This document shows, piece after piece, positions 52,827 to 62,911 of a stretch of 64,000 nt of DNA. A program made the position numbers and the translations under genes. Source of the stretch: an uncultured Bacteroidota bacterium (lineage in GTDB: Bacteria; Bacteroidota; Bacteroidia; Chitinophagales; Chitinophagaceae); contig CAIVKC010000041.1 in NCBI GenBank assembly GCA_903906365.1, positions 124,001 through 188,000 of the forward strand, read 5' to 3'. Numbering within the stretch: the stretch's first letter is position 1; the number at the start of each line of letters is the position of its first letter. A model generated the notes under the pieces. It saw nothing but the letters and a program-made list of their open reading frames with translations, searched no databases and was not told where the DNA came from.

Positions 52827-53564
52827 ATGAAACTGGATATACTGGCCATTGCTGTACACCCCGACGATGTGGAACTGGGTTGTTCCGGCACACTGATGAT
52901 GGAGAAATTACATGGTAAAAAAGTGGGGGTTGTGGACCTGACCCGGGGCGAACTCGGAACCAGGGGGACCCCTGAATTGCGTGCCGAAGAATCCGAACGT
53001 GCTGCGCAGATCATGCAACTGGATGTCAGGGAGAATTTGGGCATGGCAGACGGTTTTTTCCTCAACGATGAGGCACACCAGCGGCAACTGATCACGGCCA
53101 TAAGAAAATACCGGCCGGAGATTGTCCTTTCCAATGCGCTGGCCGACCGCCATCCGGACCACGGAAGGGCCGGCAACCTAATTGCGGATGCATGCTTTCT
53201 GAGCGGGCTCCGGAAAATCATCAGCCAGGATGCAAGTGGAAACCCTCAGCCGCACTGGAGGCCCAAATACGTCTTTCATTACATTCAGGACCGCTACCAC
53301 CATCCGAGCTTTGTATATGACATCAGTAAGGTCTTTGAGCGCAAACTGGAATCCATCCGTGCCTATTCCTCCCAGTTTTTCTCCGAAGAATACGGCACCG
53401 ATGAACCACAGACCTATATTTCCACCCCGGAATTCCTTCATTCTGTTATCGGCCGCCACCAGATGTTTGGGAAAATGATCGGAGTGCCTTATGCTGAGGG
53501 TTTTATATCTGAAAAAATGATAGGTGTACGTGATTTTGACGCTTTTGTACAGCTGGATACCTAA
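52827..53564 (+). CDS. bshB1: Bacillithiol biosynthesis deacetylase BshB1
   Basis: This 245-residue LmbE-like zinc deacetylase has zinc motifs AVHPDDVELGCSG (His11, Asp13/14) and DRHPDHGRAG (His109 to His112). The BshB1-specific block LTRGELGTRGTPELRAEES follows the first motif, and QMFGKMIGVPYAEGF lies near the C-terminus. BshB1 removes the acetyl group from GlcNAc-malate, the second step in bacillithiol synthesis. The bshA and bshC genes are not in the window, but the ytxJ gene at 25786 supports a bacillithiol system in this organism. Confidence 0.93.
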   Translation: MKLDILAIAVHPDDVELGCSGTLMMEKLHGKKVGVVDLTRGELGTRGTPELRAEESERAAQIMQLDVRENLGMADGFFLNDEAHQRQLITAIRKYRPEIVLSNALADRHPDHGRAGNLIADACFLSGLRKIISQDASGNPQPHWRPKYVFHYIQDRYHHPSFVYDISKVFERKLESIRAYSSQFFSEEYGTDEPQTYISTPEFLHSVIGRHQMFGKMIGVPYAEGFISEKMIGVRDFDAFVQLDT

Positions 53565-53680
53565 GAAAAAGTATAAAACAAATACCCGGATTGCACGTTT
53601 ATATTGTATCTGTGTTAACATAGTTATCGGTTTTAAATGATTAACTTGCGGGCTGTTTTATTTCAATTAATTTTTTTGCC

Positions 53681-54748
53681 ATGACAATACCCAAATTTTC
53701 CAATGTTCCCCAATCGTTTCATACAGAACTGAAGGGCAGGATCAGTGCTTATTTTGAGCAGGTGGGAAAATCGACCACGGGGGATACCAGGATCTTTATG
53801 AAGGCTGTTATTCTGATGCTTGTATTTTCCTCCATTTATATACATCTTGTATTTTTCACGCCGGGTGTCCTGCTGGCCATTTCCGAGAGCGTTTTATTGG
53901 GAGGCGTAGTGGCTGCCATCGGATTCAACGTGATGCATGACGGAGCACACGGGAGTTTCAGTAAATACAAATGGATCAACCTGTTTGCCGCATTTTCACT
54001 CAATATTCTCGGGGGCAATTCCTTCATGTGGAATATGAAGCACAATATCATCCATCATGCATTTACCAATGTGGACGGCATTGACGATGACATCGATATC
54101 CAGCCCTGGATGCGCATGAGCGAGACCCAGAAAAAATACAAGCTCCACAAGTACCAGCATTTCTATTTCTGGTTCCTGTATTCGCTGCTCTACATTTTCT
54201 GGATTTTTGTGCTGGATTACCAGAAATATTTCAAAAGCCGCGTGGGTAATATGCCCTTGAAGAGGATGACCATCACGGATCATCTGGTGTTCTGGGGTTT
54301 CAAATTATTCCATGCTTTCCTGTTCATCGGACTTCCGATTTATATGGTTGGTTTTACCAGCTGGCTGATAGGCTTTGTCATCTTTACCTGCGTGGCCGGT
54401 TTCGTGCTCAGCATCGTATTTCAGCTGGCCCATACGGTGGAACACACCGCTTTCCCGGTTGCCAACGTTCAGACCGGCAGGCTGGAGGACGAATGGGCCA
54501 TTCACCAGATTAAGACGACCGCCAATTTTGCCACCAACAACCCGGTTGTTTCCTGGCTGGTAGGCGGGCTCAATTTCCAGATCGAACATCATTTGTTCCC
54601 CAAAATATCGCATGTTCACTATCCTGCCATCAGCAAGATCATCAAGCAGGCCTGCCAGGAATATGGTATCACCTATATTGAATACCCCAAGGTGCGCTAT
54701 GCGGTGGCCTCGCACGTGGCCTTTCTGAGACAGATGGGCAGGGCCTGA
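53681..54748 (+). CDS. Acyl-CoA (linoleoyl-type) fatty acid desaturase
   Basis: The protein has 355 residues. The three histidine boxes of membrane di-iron desaturases are present: HDGAH (86-90), HNIIHH (121-126) and QIEHH (His303, His304). There are four or more hydrophobic segments (about 40-65, 68-85, 100-115, 160-182 and 205-255). The QIEHH box is typical of front-end or linoleoyl-CoA type desaturases, but there is no N-terminal cytochrome b5 domain, so reduction probably comes from a separate ferredoxin or flavoprotein. It introduces double bonds into membrane acyl chains, important for cold adaptation. A long hairpin follows its stop. Confidence 0.9.
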   Translation: MTIPKFSNVPQSFHTELKGRISAYFEQVGKSTTGDTRIFMKAVILMLVFSSIYIHLVFFTPGVLLAISESVLLGGVVAAIGFNVMHDGAHGSFSKYKWINLFAAFSLNILGGNSFMWNMKHNIIHHAFTNVDGIDDDIDIQPWMRMSETQKKYKLHKYQHFYFWFLYSLLYIFWIFVLDYQKYFKSRVGNMPLKRMTITDHLVFWGFKLFHAFLFIGLPIYMVGFTSWLIGFVIFTCVAGFVLSIVFQLAHTVEHTAFPVANVQTGRLEDEWAIHQIKTTANFATNNPVVSWLVGGLNFQIEHHLFPKISHVHYPAISKIIKQACQEYGITYIEYPKVRYAVASHVAFLRQMGRA

Positions 54749-54768
54749 CCCGGAAAAAACATTAGCTG

Positions 54769-54815
54769 GCAGGGGCCGGAAGAAATAATGATTAAATTAT
54801 TTTTTCGGCCCCTGC
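54769..54815. terminator. Long hairpin between the desaturase gene and aguB
   Basis: Arms 54769-54789 and 54796-54815 pair over about 20 bases with only a bulge and a mismatch; GCAGGGGCCG pairs with CGGCCCCTGC at the base. It lies 20 bases after the desaturase stop and next to the aguB promoter, so it probably terminates desaturase transcription. Confidence 0.75.
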
Positions 54816-54817
54816 TG

Positions 54818-54851
54818 TTTTGGGGACTTAAGCACTAACCCTGTATTTTTG
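54818..54851 (+). promoter_or_regulatory. Promoter of the aguB-aguA operon
   Basis: The -33 TTTTG (54818-54822) and the -7 box TATTTTTG (54844-54851) match the Bacteroidota sigma consensus, with 21 bases between. The aguB ATG is at 54871, so the leader would be short. Confidence 0.7.
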
Positions 54852-54870
54852 CAGCTCAATAAATCGGACC

Positions 54871-55746
<876 letters not shown>

Positions 55747-55814
55747 AGGATTTCCAAACCATTAACCAGTAACTGCCAACCGACTGGCTGAATATCCATT
55801 ATCAAAAGTCATAC

Positions 55815-56879
55815 ATGCAGCAAACTACACAGTTCAGTTCCCCGACACCCAGGCAACTGGGGTATTATTTTCCGGCTGAATTCGCCCCCCACCGCGCTAC
55901 CTGGCTTTCCTGGCCACATAAAGAAGCATCCTGGCCGGGAAAAATACAGGCCATTTACCCCTATTATGCGCAATTTATCCGTGAACTGGCCCTGAGCGAG
56001 GAGGTATGCATCAATGTCAATGATGAGGCCATGAAGGCCGCTGCCCTGGGCCATCTGGTGGCCGCCGGGGCCGACCTGTCAAGGATCCGGTTTTACCTGC
56101 ATCCTACCAACGATGCCTGGTGCCGTGATCACGGACCCGCCTTTCTGATTAACCCGGCGGCCGAACAGAAAAAAGTCGTCGTTGACTGGAACTATAATGC
56201 ATGGGGCAATAAGTACCCTCCCTATGACCTGGATGACAGGATTCCCACACGGGTAGCGGAAAGCCTGGGTCTGCCTGTCTATTACCCTGGCATCGTCATG
56301 GAGGGCGGTTCGGTAGACTTTAACGGCCGGGGCACGCTGATTACCTCCAGGGCCTGTCTGCTCAACGAAAACAGAAATCCGGACCTTAACCAGGAACAGA
56401 TTGAAGGCTACCTGCGGGAATTCTACGGGGTCCAGCAGGTGCTCTGGGTGGGTGAGGGTATCGTAGGCGATGATACCGATGGCCATATTGATGATACCGT
56501 CCGCTTTATCAATGCAGATACCGTGCTGGCCGTGGTCGAAGAAAACAAATCGGATGAAAATTACCAGATCCTACAAGATAACCTGGCAGAGCTGGGCAGG
56601 ATGCGCCTGTTTGATGGCAGCCAGCTGAATATCGTGGAACTGCCCATGCCGGATCCCCTGGTCTACCAGGACCAGCGCCTGCCTCCATCCTATGCCAATT
56701 TCTACCTCTGTAACAGCAGCGTTATTGTGCCGACCTTCAGGAGTAAAAAGGATGACCGGGCCCTGCAGATCATCGCAGGATGCTTTCCTGACCGCAGGGT
56801 GGTCGGCATAGATTCCACTGAAATCATTTGGGGGCTGGGAAGTTTTCACTGCCTAAGCCAGCAGGAGCCGCTCGTATAG
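55815..56879 (+). CDS. aguA: Agmatine deiminase AguA
   Basis: The protein has 354 residues. Conserved parts: [82 protein letters not shown] and DTDGHIDD. The catalytic Cys346 lies in [11 protein letters not shown] at the C-terminus. The enzyme hydrolyses agmatine to N-carbamoylputrescine and ammonia in polyamine synthesis. It follows aguB by 68 bases and is likely cotranscribed. The start is the first ATG with family-like sequence after it. Confidence 0.95.
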   Translation: MQQTTQFSSPTPRQLGYYFPAEFAPHRATWLSWPHKEASWPGKIQAIYPYYAQFIRELALSEEVCINVNDEAMKAAALGHLVAAGADLSRIRFYLHPTNDAWCRDHGPAFLINPAAEQKKVVVDWNYNAWGNKYPPYDLDDRIPTRVAESLGLPVYYPGIVMEGGSVDFNGRGTLITSRACLLNENRNPDLNQEQIEGYLREFYGVQQVLWVGEGIVGDDTDGHIDDTVRFINADTVLAVVEENKSDENYQILQDNLAELGRMRLFDGSQLNIVELPMPDPLVYQDQRLPPSYANFYLCNSSVIVPTFRSKKDDRALQIIAGCFPDRRVVGIDSTEIIWGLGSFHCLSQQEPLV

Positions 56880-56983
56880 GGTGCAGTGGCTGCCCCCAGG
56901 ATGACCAATTCTCTTTAACTTTTGGGGCGGTGAGTTACTTTTTTACTAACTTTCCCCTACGCCAATTAAATGCGGCCTGTCAT

Positions 56984-57868
56984 ATGCTCCAACAAGACTT
57001 AAGTACGGTTCATCAGCTGATCAGCGAAATGTTTAAGTGGCCCCGTACCCCCCGGGAATGGGACCAATACCGCCTGAGCGAAGAGCAACTTTCCTTTTTC
57101 CGTGAAAACGGCTATCTGGCAGGGATCCGGATGCTGGACCCCGCTCAGGTACTTCAGCTGCGCAGCGAACTGGAAGCACTGACCGATCCAGGCCATCCCG
57201 GCCATAAGCTGTTTTATGAATTTCACAGCAACGAGTCCACCGATGCAAATACGATTCTGTTCCACGCACTTGGCGCCTGGCGAATCACGCCTGGCTTTCA
57301 CGATGTGCTCTGGAACCCCCGCTTTGTCATGGCGGCCAGCCAGTTGCTGGGTAACAGCCATGTCCGGTTCTGGCACGACCAATTATTTTACAAACCGGCC
57401 AAAAAAGGCGGGGTAGTGGCCTGGCACCAGGATTATTCCTACTGGACAAGGACCAAGCCCATGGCTCACCTGACCTGCTGGTGCGGTCTGGATGATTCCA
57501 CCCTGGCCAACGGCTGCCTCCAGTATGTGCCAGGCAGCCATCGCTGGGGATTGCTGGAAAAACCCGACCTGGCGGGCAATATGATGGGTATTATGGATTA
57601 TCTCACAGAAGAGCAACAGGCCTCATTTCATCCGGTTTCTGTAGAAACAAAGGCCGGGGAAGCCATTTTTCACCACCCCCTGACCCTGCATGGTTCCGGG
57701 GAAAACACCAGCCAGCGACCCAGGCGTGCCTTTGTCATCAATGCCTTTGCCGATGGGGTTCGTTCCGACAGTGCGGATATCCTCTTACAGGGAGTTCCCC
57801 CCATAAAAAAAGGGGAAAAAATGGAGGGTTCATTTTTTCCCCTGTTAAGTCAGGGTCTGCCGCTATAA
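56984..57868 (+). CDS. Phytanoyl-CoA dioxygenase-like protein
   Basis: The protein has 294 residues from the ATG at 56984; an in-frame GTG or ATG further up would overlap the end of aguA and lacks family sequence. It is a 2-oxoglutarate/Fe(II) dioxygenase with the metal motif WHQD (His148, Asp150), a distal His236 in [14 protein letters not shown], and the 2-oxoglutarate Arg nearby (SQRPRRAF). The N-terminal [15 protein letters not shown] is typical of the PhyH family. The substrate is unknown; family members hydroxylate acyl-CoAs, amino acids or natural products. It lies 104 bases after aguA. The 3' end holds a hairpin that serves the opposite-strand gene. Confidence 0.88.
   Translation: MLQQDLSTVHQLISEMFKWPRTPREWDQYRLSEEQLSFFRENGYLAGIRMLDPAQVLQLRSELEALTDPGHPGHKLFYEFHSNESTDANTILFHALGAWRITPGFHDVLWNPRFVMAASQLLGNSHVRFWHDQLFYKPAKKGGVVAWHQDYSYWTRTKPMAHLTCWCGLDDSTLANGCLQYVPGSHRWGLLEKPDLAGNMMGIMDYLTEEQQASFHPVSVETKAGEAIFHHPLTLHGSGENTSQRPRRAFVINAFADGVRSDSADILLQGVPPIKKGEKMEGSFFPLLSQGLPL
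57805..57842 (-). terminator. Intrinsic terminator of the universal stress protein gene, inside the convergent gene
   Basis: GGGGAAAAAATG (57812-57823) and CATTTTTTCCCC (57831-57842) form a perfect 12-bp stem with a 7-base loop. On the minus strand the stem is followed by seven T residues (57805-57811). It lies 46 bases after the stop of the stress protein gene (57889) but within the last 65 bases of the dioxygenase gene on the other strand. Confidence 0.8.
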
Positions 57869-57888
57869 TATCTTACCTGCTTTGCCCA

Positions 57889-58716
57889 TCAGGAGTGAAT
57901 GGCCACAATCGGCACATGGCTGTGGTAGGCCAGCGTCTTGGTATGGGAAGTCTTGAAGACCTTTGACAAAAAGGAATGCTCCTTGGGAATGGTCAGGATC
58001 AAATCTATTTGGTTGTCTGCTACAAACTGGTTGATGGCATCCATGAAATCAAACAAACGCAGGAAATAGTATTGGGGGTTGAATTCAGCGAGCATCTCAT
58101 GGAGTTTGGCTTTTTCGGCCTTGTATTCCTCGGTCAGTTCTATATAATGCTCATGGTCCACGTTGACGATATGCAGGTTAGCATTAAAAAGGCCCAGCAG
58201 GCTTTTGAGCGGGGCCACCGGAATGGTTTTTTCCACCTCCTTGAAGTCACAGATCAGCATGATGTTATTGACTTCCTTAAAAACGGCGTCTGGCGGTACC
58301 ACCATGACCGGCACGGTCTTTCGATTGATGATATTGAGCGTATTGCTGCCCATCAGGACCTGTCCCAGGCGGGTTGATCCGGTAATACCCATGACAATCA
58401 GCTGTACGTGGTTATGCCTGACATAGCGTTCCAGGCTGTCCACAAAATGCCGGTCCTCTTCGACAACCAGGCTGATATCAGCACCCGTAATGCCAGACAA
58501 TTCGTTTTTGATGCTGGTGAGGGCGAGTTCCATCAGGGACTTCCTGCCGTCATCATCGCTTTCCAGGGGGGATCCGTCCGAGCCCGATTCAATGGTGTCG
58601 AATACATTATATAAAATCAGACGGGATTCAGGGATTTGATTGGCGAGTTGCGCCGCAAAACGGGCCGCGTTCTTGGATGTTTCCGAAAAATCCGTGGGAA
58701 CAATGATGCTGTTCAT
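57889..58716 (-). CDS. Universal stress protein, two UspA domains
   Basis: The protein has 275 residues with two UspA domains, about 1-147 and 150-275. The first begins MNSIIVPTDFSETSKNAARFAA and contains the ATP-binding block VMGITGSTRLGQVLMGSNTLNII. The second (IMLICDFKEVEKTIPVAPLK) is more diverged and ends VFKTSHTKTLAYHSHVPIVAI, keeping part of the loop. Such tandem UspA proteins in Bacteroidota respond to starvation or oxidative stress; the molecular activity is not defined. Convergent with the dioxygenase gene (20 bases between stops). Confidence 0.92.
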   Translation of the reverse strand: MNSIIVPTDFSETSKNAARFAAQLANQIPESRLILYNVFDTIESGSDGSPLESDDDGRKSLMELALTSIKNELSGITGADISLVVEEDRHFVDSLERYVRHNHVQLIVMGITGSTRLGQVLMGSNTLNIINRKTVPVMVVPPDAVFKEVNNIMLICDFKEVEKTIPVAPLKSLLGLFNANLHIVNVDHEHYIELTEEYKAEKAKLHEMLAEFNPQYYFLRLFDFMDAINQFVADNQIDLILTIPKEHSFLSKVFKTSHTKTLAYHSHVPIVAIHS

Positions 58717-58868
58717 ATATCATAATTTGTTTTGGTTAGAAATGCTAAAGCTTCTCCGGGGTAAAGTTATTCTTTGTTCCTCATTTTTCTGAACCCTTAA
58801 TATACAATAAAAACCCCTTTGACAAAAACCCGTGATTACAATTTTTGTTGTTCTCCACCTTTGACGGC

Positions 58869-60404
58869 CTATTTGAATAATTCCACTAAGCGTTTACCTA
58901 CCCGCAGCGCATTGGCCATGATGGTCAGCGAGGGATTGACAGCCCCGCTGGAGGGGAAGAAACTTCCATCTACCACATAGAGGTTATCGAGTTGGTGGGT
59001 CCTGCAATCGGTATTGAGCACCGAACTGGCCGCATCTGTTCCAAAACGGCAGGTACCGCACTGGTGTGCAAGCCCCTGCAGCGGTATGTCTTTTTTGAGA
59101 TAGATGGAATGGGGAATAAAATGGCTGGCATCGTCGCTCTCCCGCAGGATATGACTCCAGGTATCCTGCAGCCGCTCGAGCCCCCGGGTATTTGATTCGG
59201 TGTATTGAATATGGATCTGTCCGCCCTGCAGGGTGACCCGGTTTTCGGGGGATGGCAGGTCTTCGGCGGTAAACCACCAGTCCACTGAATGGCCGGCCAT
59301 TTCTTCCAGCACCAGGCCCGGGGTAAAGAAGGGCGCATCAGGGGAAATCTGGTCCTTATTGGATTTGCCCATCAGCTGAATATGTCCCATGGGGAAATTA
59401 AAATCAGCATCCCCCCAGTAAAAGTCATTGACGGCAAGGGTCTTCTGAAAACGGGTCGGATTGGGCTTGGTGGAGATGGCCAGCATCGCTGCATTGTGGT
59501 GTTTCATCAGATTGCGCCCTACCAGGCCTGAGCCGTTTGCCAGCCCGCCGGGATGAAGGTCCGTGGCGGAGCGCAGCAGCAGGATGGCTGAATTCACCGC
59601 TCCGGCGGCAAGGACTACCAGGTCCGCGGAAAAAACAAATTTTTCCCCGTTGCGGCTGGCTTCAACGGCTTTGATGGAAGTTCCTGAGGCGTTGGTGAGC
59701 AGGCGCGTGGCCTGCATTTCAGTCATCAGGGTGACCTGGGCCTGCTGCAGGGAAGGTCTCACGCAATTGATGTCCGCATCTGCCTTGGCATGCAGCAGGC
59801 AGGGAAAGCCGTCACAGGTATCGCAGCGTATGCAGGGGCTGTTAAGCGGGTCTTTCTCATTGCGCTTCACCCCTATGGGCAAACAGAAGGGATGAAGCCC
59901 CCTGGCCTGCAGGGCATCATGCAGTTCCTGGATGCGGGGTTCGTGCGCCAGGGGGGGATAGGGGTATTCACCGCTCCGGAAGGGTTCGGTGGGATCATCC
60001 CCCATGCGTCCGTGTACGTCATAGAGTTTTTCTGCCTCCGTATAGAAGGGTTCGAAATCCGCATATTTCAGCGGCCACTCCGGGGTGACCCCGTCAAAAT
60101 GGGTGACCGATTCAAAATTCTTTTCCCTTAACCGAAACAGGGCGGCGCCATAAACCTTGGTATTGCCGCCCACCCAGTAACCGGTCTGCGGATGAAAGTC
60201 CTTCTCTTCGCTGGTCTTCCATACTTCGCTGGTATGATACCGGTCCTGTTGAAAGACAGCCACCGAATCCCAGTTTTCTTTTTCCCGGGGCAGGAAGGTA
60301 CCGCGTTCCAGCACCAGGATCTTTTTGCCGCAATCCTTCAGGGCATGCAGCAGGGTCCCCCCACCAGCGCCGGTGCCTATGATGATGATGTCGTACTGTT
60401 CCAT
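58869..60404 (-). CDS. GMC oxidoreductase, separate sixth copy of a different subfamily
   Basis: This 511-residue FAD enzyme has FAD motif GTGAGGGTLLHAL (residues 10-22), GGNTKVYGAALFRL, and the active-site pair His (HQCGTCRFG) and Asn (VNPSLTIM) near the C-terminus. The cysteine region reads CIRCDTCDGFPC, with C-x2-C-x2-C-x4-C spacing, unlike the C-x5-C-x3-C of the five-copy array. The protein is about 50-65 residues shorter than those. There is no signal peptide and no small subunit nearby. The Tat TIM-barrel gene upstream (60613, same strand, 208 bases) may be a partner, as in the array. Confidence 0.92.
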   Translation of the reverse strand: MEQYDIIIIGTGAGGGTLLHALKDCGKKILVLERGTFLPREKENWDSVAVFQQDRYHTSEVWKTSEEKDFHPQTGYWVGGNTKVYGAALFRLREKNFESVTHFDGVTPEWPLKYADFEPFYTEAEKLYDVHGRMGDDPTEPFRSGEYPYPPLAHEPRIQELHDALQARGLHPFCLPIGVKRNEKDPLNSPCIRCDTCDGFPCLLHAKADADINCVRPSLQQAQVTLMTEMQATRLLTNASGTSIKAVEASRNGEKFVFSADLVVLAAGAVNSAILLLRSATDLHPGGLANGSGLVGRNLMKHHNAAMLAISTKPNPTRFQKTLAVNDFYWGDADFNFPMGHIQLMGKSNKDQISPDAPFFTPGLVLEEMAGHSVDWWFTAEDLPSPENRVTLQGGQIHIQYTESNTRGLERLQDTWSHILRESDDASHFIPHSIYLKKDIPLQGLAHQCGTCRFGTDAASSVLNTDCRTHQLDNLYVVDGSFFPSSGAVNPSLTIMANALRVGKRLVELFK

Positions 60405-60612
60405 GGATAAGTGGCGAAAGGTTGGTGAACAGGAAAAATAGGAAATATTCAGGAATAAAAAATCCGCTACCTGTAATAGATTAATTAACCATATGTAACC
60501 GGCTGAAACGGGCTAAAACCTGTTCAACAGGGGGCAGGCAGCCAAATTCAGGCGTTGCAATGCAGTCCGCATGGAGGCTGCATCCGCGCAGCCTGGCCGT
60601 CTTGATTGCGCA

Positions 60613-61533
60613 TCAGAAATCATCGCTGTCCCGGTAGGCCTTAATGAGGGCGAGCTCGCCTTCCTTGCCCGGGTTCTGGGTGCCGTGTTCCATGCCCAGA
60701 ATGCCCTTGTATCCCTTGGCGTGAATATGGGAGAATATCCTCTTATAATCCATCTCTCCGGTACCGGGTTCATTTCTTCCGGGATTGTTACCGATCTGGA
60801 AATAGCCGATTTCATCATAAGTCAAATCGATATTGGCAATCAGGTTTCCGGTATTACGCTGGATATGATACATGTCAAAAAGGATCTTGCATACCGGACT
60901 TTTTATCGCCTTGCATATCGCATAGGCCTGGTCTGCCGTGCGCAAAAAAAGATCCGGCGTGTCACTTAAAGGCTCCAGTACCATGATAATGCCATGTGGT
61001 TCCAGTATGTCAACAGCCCTTCGCAGCGCCTCGATGATATGGGCTGTCTGCATGCCTTCCGGCAGGGACCTGTCAAAGTCACCGGGAACGACGGTTGTCA
61101 GTTTGCCATTGCATCGCTTGGAAACTTCTACCGCCTGCCTGCATCCTTTCAGGAAGATCTCCACATATTCCGGTTTTCCGGCGGCCAGGGTATTTTCCCC
61201 GTTGCCTCCTTTATCCAGTACAAACACACCCATATCCATGCCCCTTCTGGCCAGGGCATCCCCTATCTTTTGCTGCTCGCCGGCAGGTCTTCCCATCATG
61301 CCATTGTCCTCGATGGCCCGAAAACCGTGTTCATAAGCGAATTGAATCTGGTTCACAAAATCACTGCCCGCCAGATTTTCGAACATACCGTCGTGGATGC
61401 CATAATTCAGGTGAAAGGGCTTATCCCCCAAATCGGCTTTCTTTTTTTTAATCGGGCTTGCTCCGGCAAGGCCGGCAGTAAGGAGGGAAGCTCCCCCCAG
61501 GAGGGAATGTTGAAGGAATTGTTTGCGTTGCAT
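60613..61533 (-). CDS. Tat-exported hydroxypyruvate isomerase-like TIM-barrel protein
   Basis: The protein has 306 residues. The leader MQRKQFLQHSLLGGASLLTAGLAGAS contains a basic pair that is RK rather than RR (residues 3-4), so Tat targeting is probable but weaker than in the other copies. The TIM barrel carries Glu in IIMVLEPLSDTPDLF, Asp and His in ILFDMYHIQRNTGNL, His near the QIGNNPGRNEPG segment, and Glu in ILGMEHGTQNPG. It is closest in type to the barrel at 13774. It lies upstream of the sixth GMC gene and has a plausible promoter at 61553-61587. Confidence 0.85.
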   Translation of the reverse strand: MQRKQFLQHSLLGGASLLTAGLAGASPIKKKKADLGDKPFHLNYGIHDGMFENLAGSDFVNQIQFAYEHGFRAIEDNGMMGRPAGEQQKIGDALARRGMDMGVFVLDKGGNGENTLAAGKPEYVEIFLKGCRQAVEVSKRCNGKLTTVVPGDFDRSLPEGMQTAHIIEALRRAVDILEPHGIIMVLEPLSDTPDLFLRTADQAYAICKAIKSPVCKILFDMYHIQRNTGNLIANIDLTYDEIGYFQIGNNPGRNEPGTGEMDYKRIFSHIHAKGYKGILGMEHGTQNPGKEGELALIKAYRDSDDF

Positions 61534-61552
61534 ATCCGGAATATTTTCTGCC

Positions 61553-61587
61553 TAAAGATAGGGTTGCCAGGCCAGAATCCCATCAAA
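61553..61587 (-). promoter_or_regulatory. Promoter candidate for the TIM-barrel gene at 60613
   Basis: On the minus strand TTTG (61584-61587) and TATCTTTA (61553-61560, one mismatch to TAnnTTTG) are 23 bases apart, and the -7 box lies 19 bases before the ATG. Confidence 0.4.
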
Positions 61588-61646
61588 GATTTCCAGTATA
61601 CGTTTAGGAAAATCCGGATTATTTAATTGAATCCTCCCGTTTTGAC

Positions 61647-62756
61647 TCAAAACAGACTGGCCTGCTGCCCTGGCCTGCGGAAACCGGAGGTGTCCAGCTG
61701 CCATTCCTCCGCATTCATCCCATAGAGCTTTCCGTATTTTTTATATTGCTGGGCAATCATATCGGCCACAGGGCCTTCCCCGCGCATGCGCACCCCCCAG
61801 CGACTGTCATTGACCTTTCCTCCATGGCTTTGTTCAATAAGGTGCCATACCTTTTCTGCCCGGTCAGGAAAATTCTTGAACAGCCAGTCATGGAAAAGCA
61901 GTTTGATGGCACCATTGAGCCTGATGAAGGTGTAGGCTGTAAAAGTAGCTCCCTGTTCGGAGGCAGCCTTCATGATTCGCTGCATTTCATGTTCATTGAG
62001 TCCTGGAATCATCGGCCCCATCATCACACCCATGCGTACCCCGGCTGCGGCCAGTTCACCGATAACTTTTAGTTTTTGGCGGGCTGTCGTAGTCCTGGGT
62101 TCCATCAGGCGCCGTAAGTCTTCATTAAATGAGGTGATCGAAACCATCGCGGAGACAATGTTTTTGCGCGCCATTTCCTGCAGTATGTCTTTGTCACGGA
62201 GAATCCATGCGTTCTTGGTGAGTATGCCCACCGGCTGATTGAATTCATTGCAAACTTCCAGCAAACGCCTGGTGAGCCGGTACTTCTGTTCGGCCGGCTG
62301 GTAGCAGTCGGTGTTTCCGCTGAGCATGATGGGAGCAGGCTGCCATTTGGGATTCATCAGAAACCTGCGGAGCAGCTGGGGTGCATTTTTTTTTACGATG
62401 ATCTTTGTTTCAAAATCAAGGCCGGCGCTGAAACCCCAGTATTCATGCACATTTCGTGCAAAACAGTAAATGCATCCGTGCTCACAACCTGCATAGGGGT
62501 TCATGCTGTAGCCCATGCGGACATCCTGGCTTTCCACCTTATTGACAATCGTTCTGGACTCCTGCTCCAGATACCGGGTGCGGTCATTGTCCACAGCCCA
62601 TTCATCAATTCCCTCCGGGTGCTCCCGGGTGGTTTCCATTTTTTGAAAACGGTTTTTCGTATTGATCTGTGCACCCCGGCCGGTAAGATAGGGGTCTAAA
62701 GGGTCCTTTGCTTTTGCAGCGACCTTGAAATGGTCCTGTTGTAATGGTTCACTCAT
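61647..62756 (-). CDS. PA0069/Rv2578c-type radical SAM protein
   Basis: The protein has 369 residues from the ATG at 62756; an upstream in-frame start at 62843 would add 29 residues unlike the family. The radical SAM cluster is Cys91, Cys95, Cys98 in YAGCEHGCIYCFARN. Family blocks are DVRMGYSMNPYAG before it, VGILTKNAWILRDKDIL, TFTAYTFIRLNGAIKLLFHDW, and the C-terminal GFRRPGQQASLF. These are stand-alone radical SAM proteins related to spore photoproduct lyase-like enzymes; the reaction is unknown. Confidence 0.9.
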   Translation of the reverse strand: MSEPLQQDHFKVAAKAKDPLDPYLTGRGAQINTKNRFQKMETTREHPEGIDEWAVDNDRTRYLEQESRTIVNKVESQDVRMGYSMNPYAGCEHGCIYCFARNVHEYWGFSAGLDFETKIIVKKNAPQLLRRFLMNPKWQPAPIMLSGNTDCYQPAEQKYRLTRRLLEVCNEFNQPVGILTKNAWILRDKDILQEMARKNIVSAMVSITSFNEDLRRLMEPRTTTARQKLKVIGELAAAGVRMGVMMGPMIPGLNEHEMQRIMKAASEQGATFTAYTFIRLNGAIKLLFHDWLFKNFPDRAEKVWHLIEQSHGGKVNDSRWGVRMRGEGPVADMIAQQYKKYGKLYGMNAEEWQLDTSGFRRPGQQASLF

Positions 62757-62911
62757 ATGTTTGATCGGAAAATGGTAGCCTTTATTAAAGGGTGCTGATG
62801 GAAACGGGTAAAAGGGCATCGGAAAAAACGGGTCAGGTTGCAAACAGACCGGCGCATTTGATGGAGCCGGGGCGCGAGGTCCACAGGAAACATCAGTCTG
62901 TAAGGCGCATG

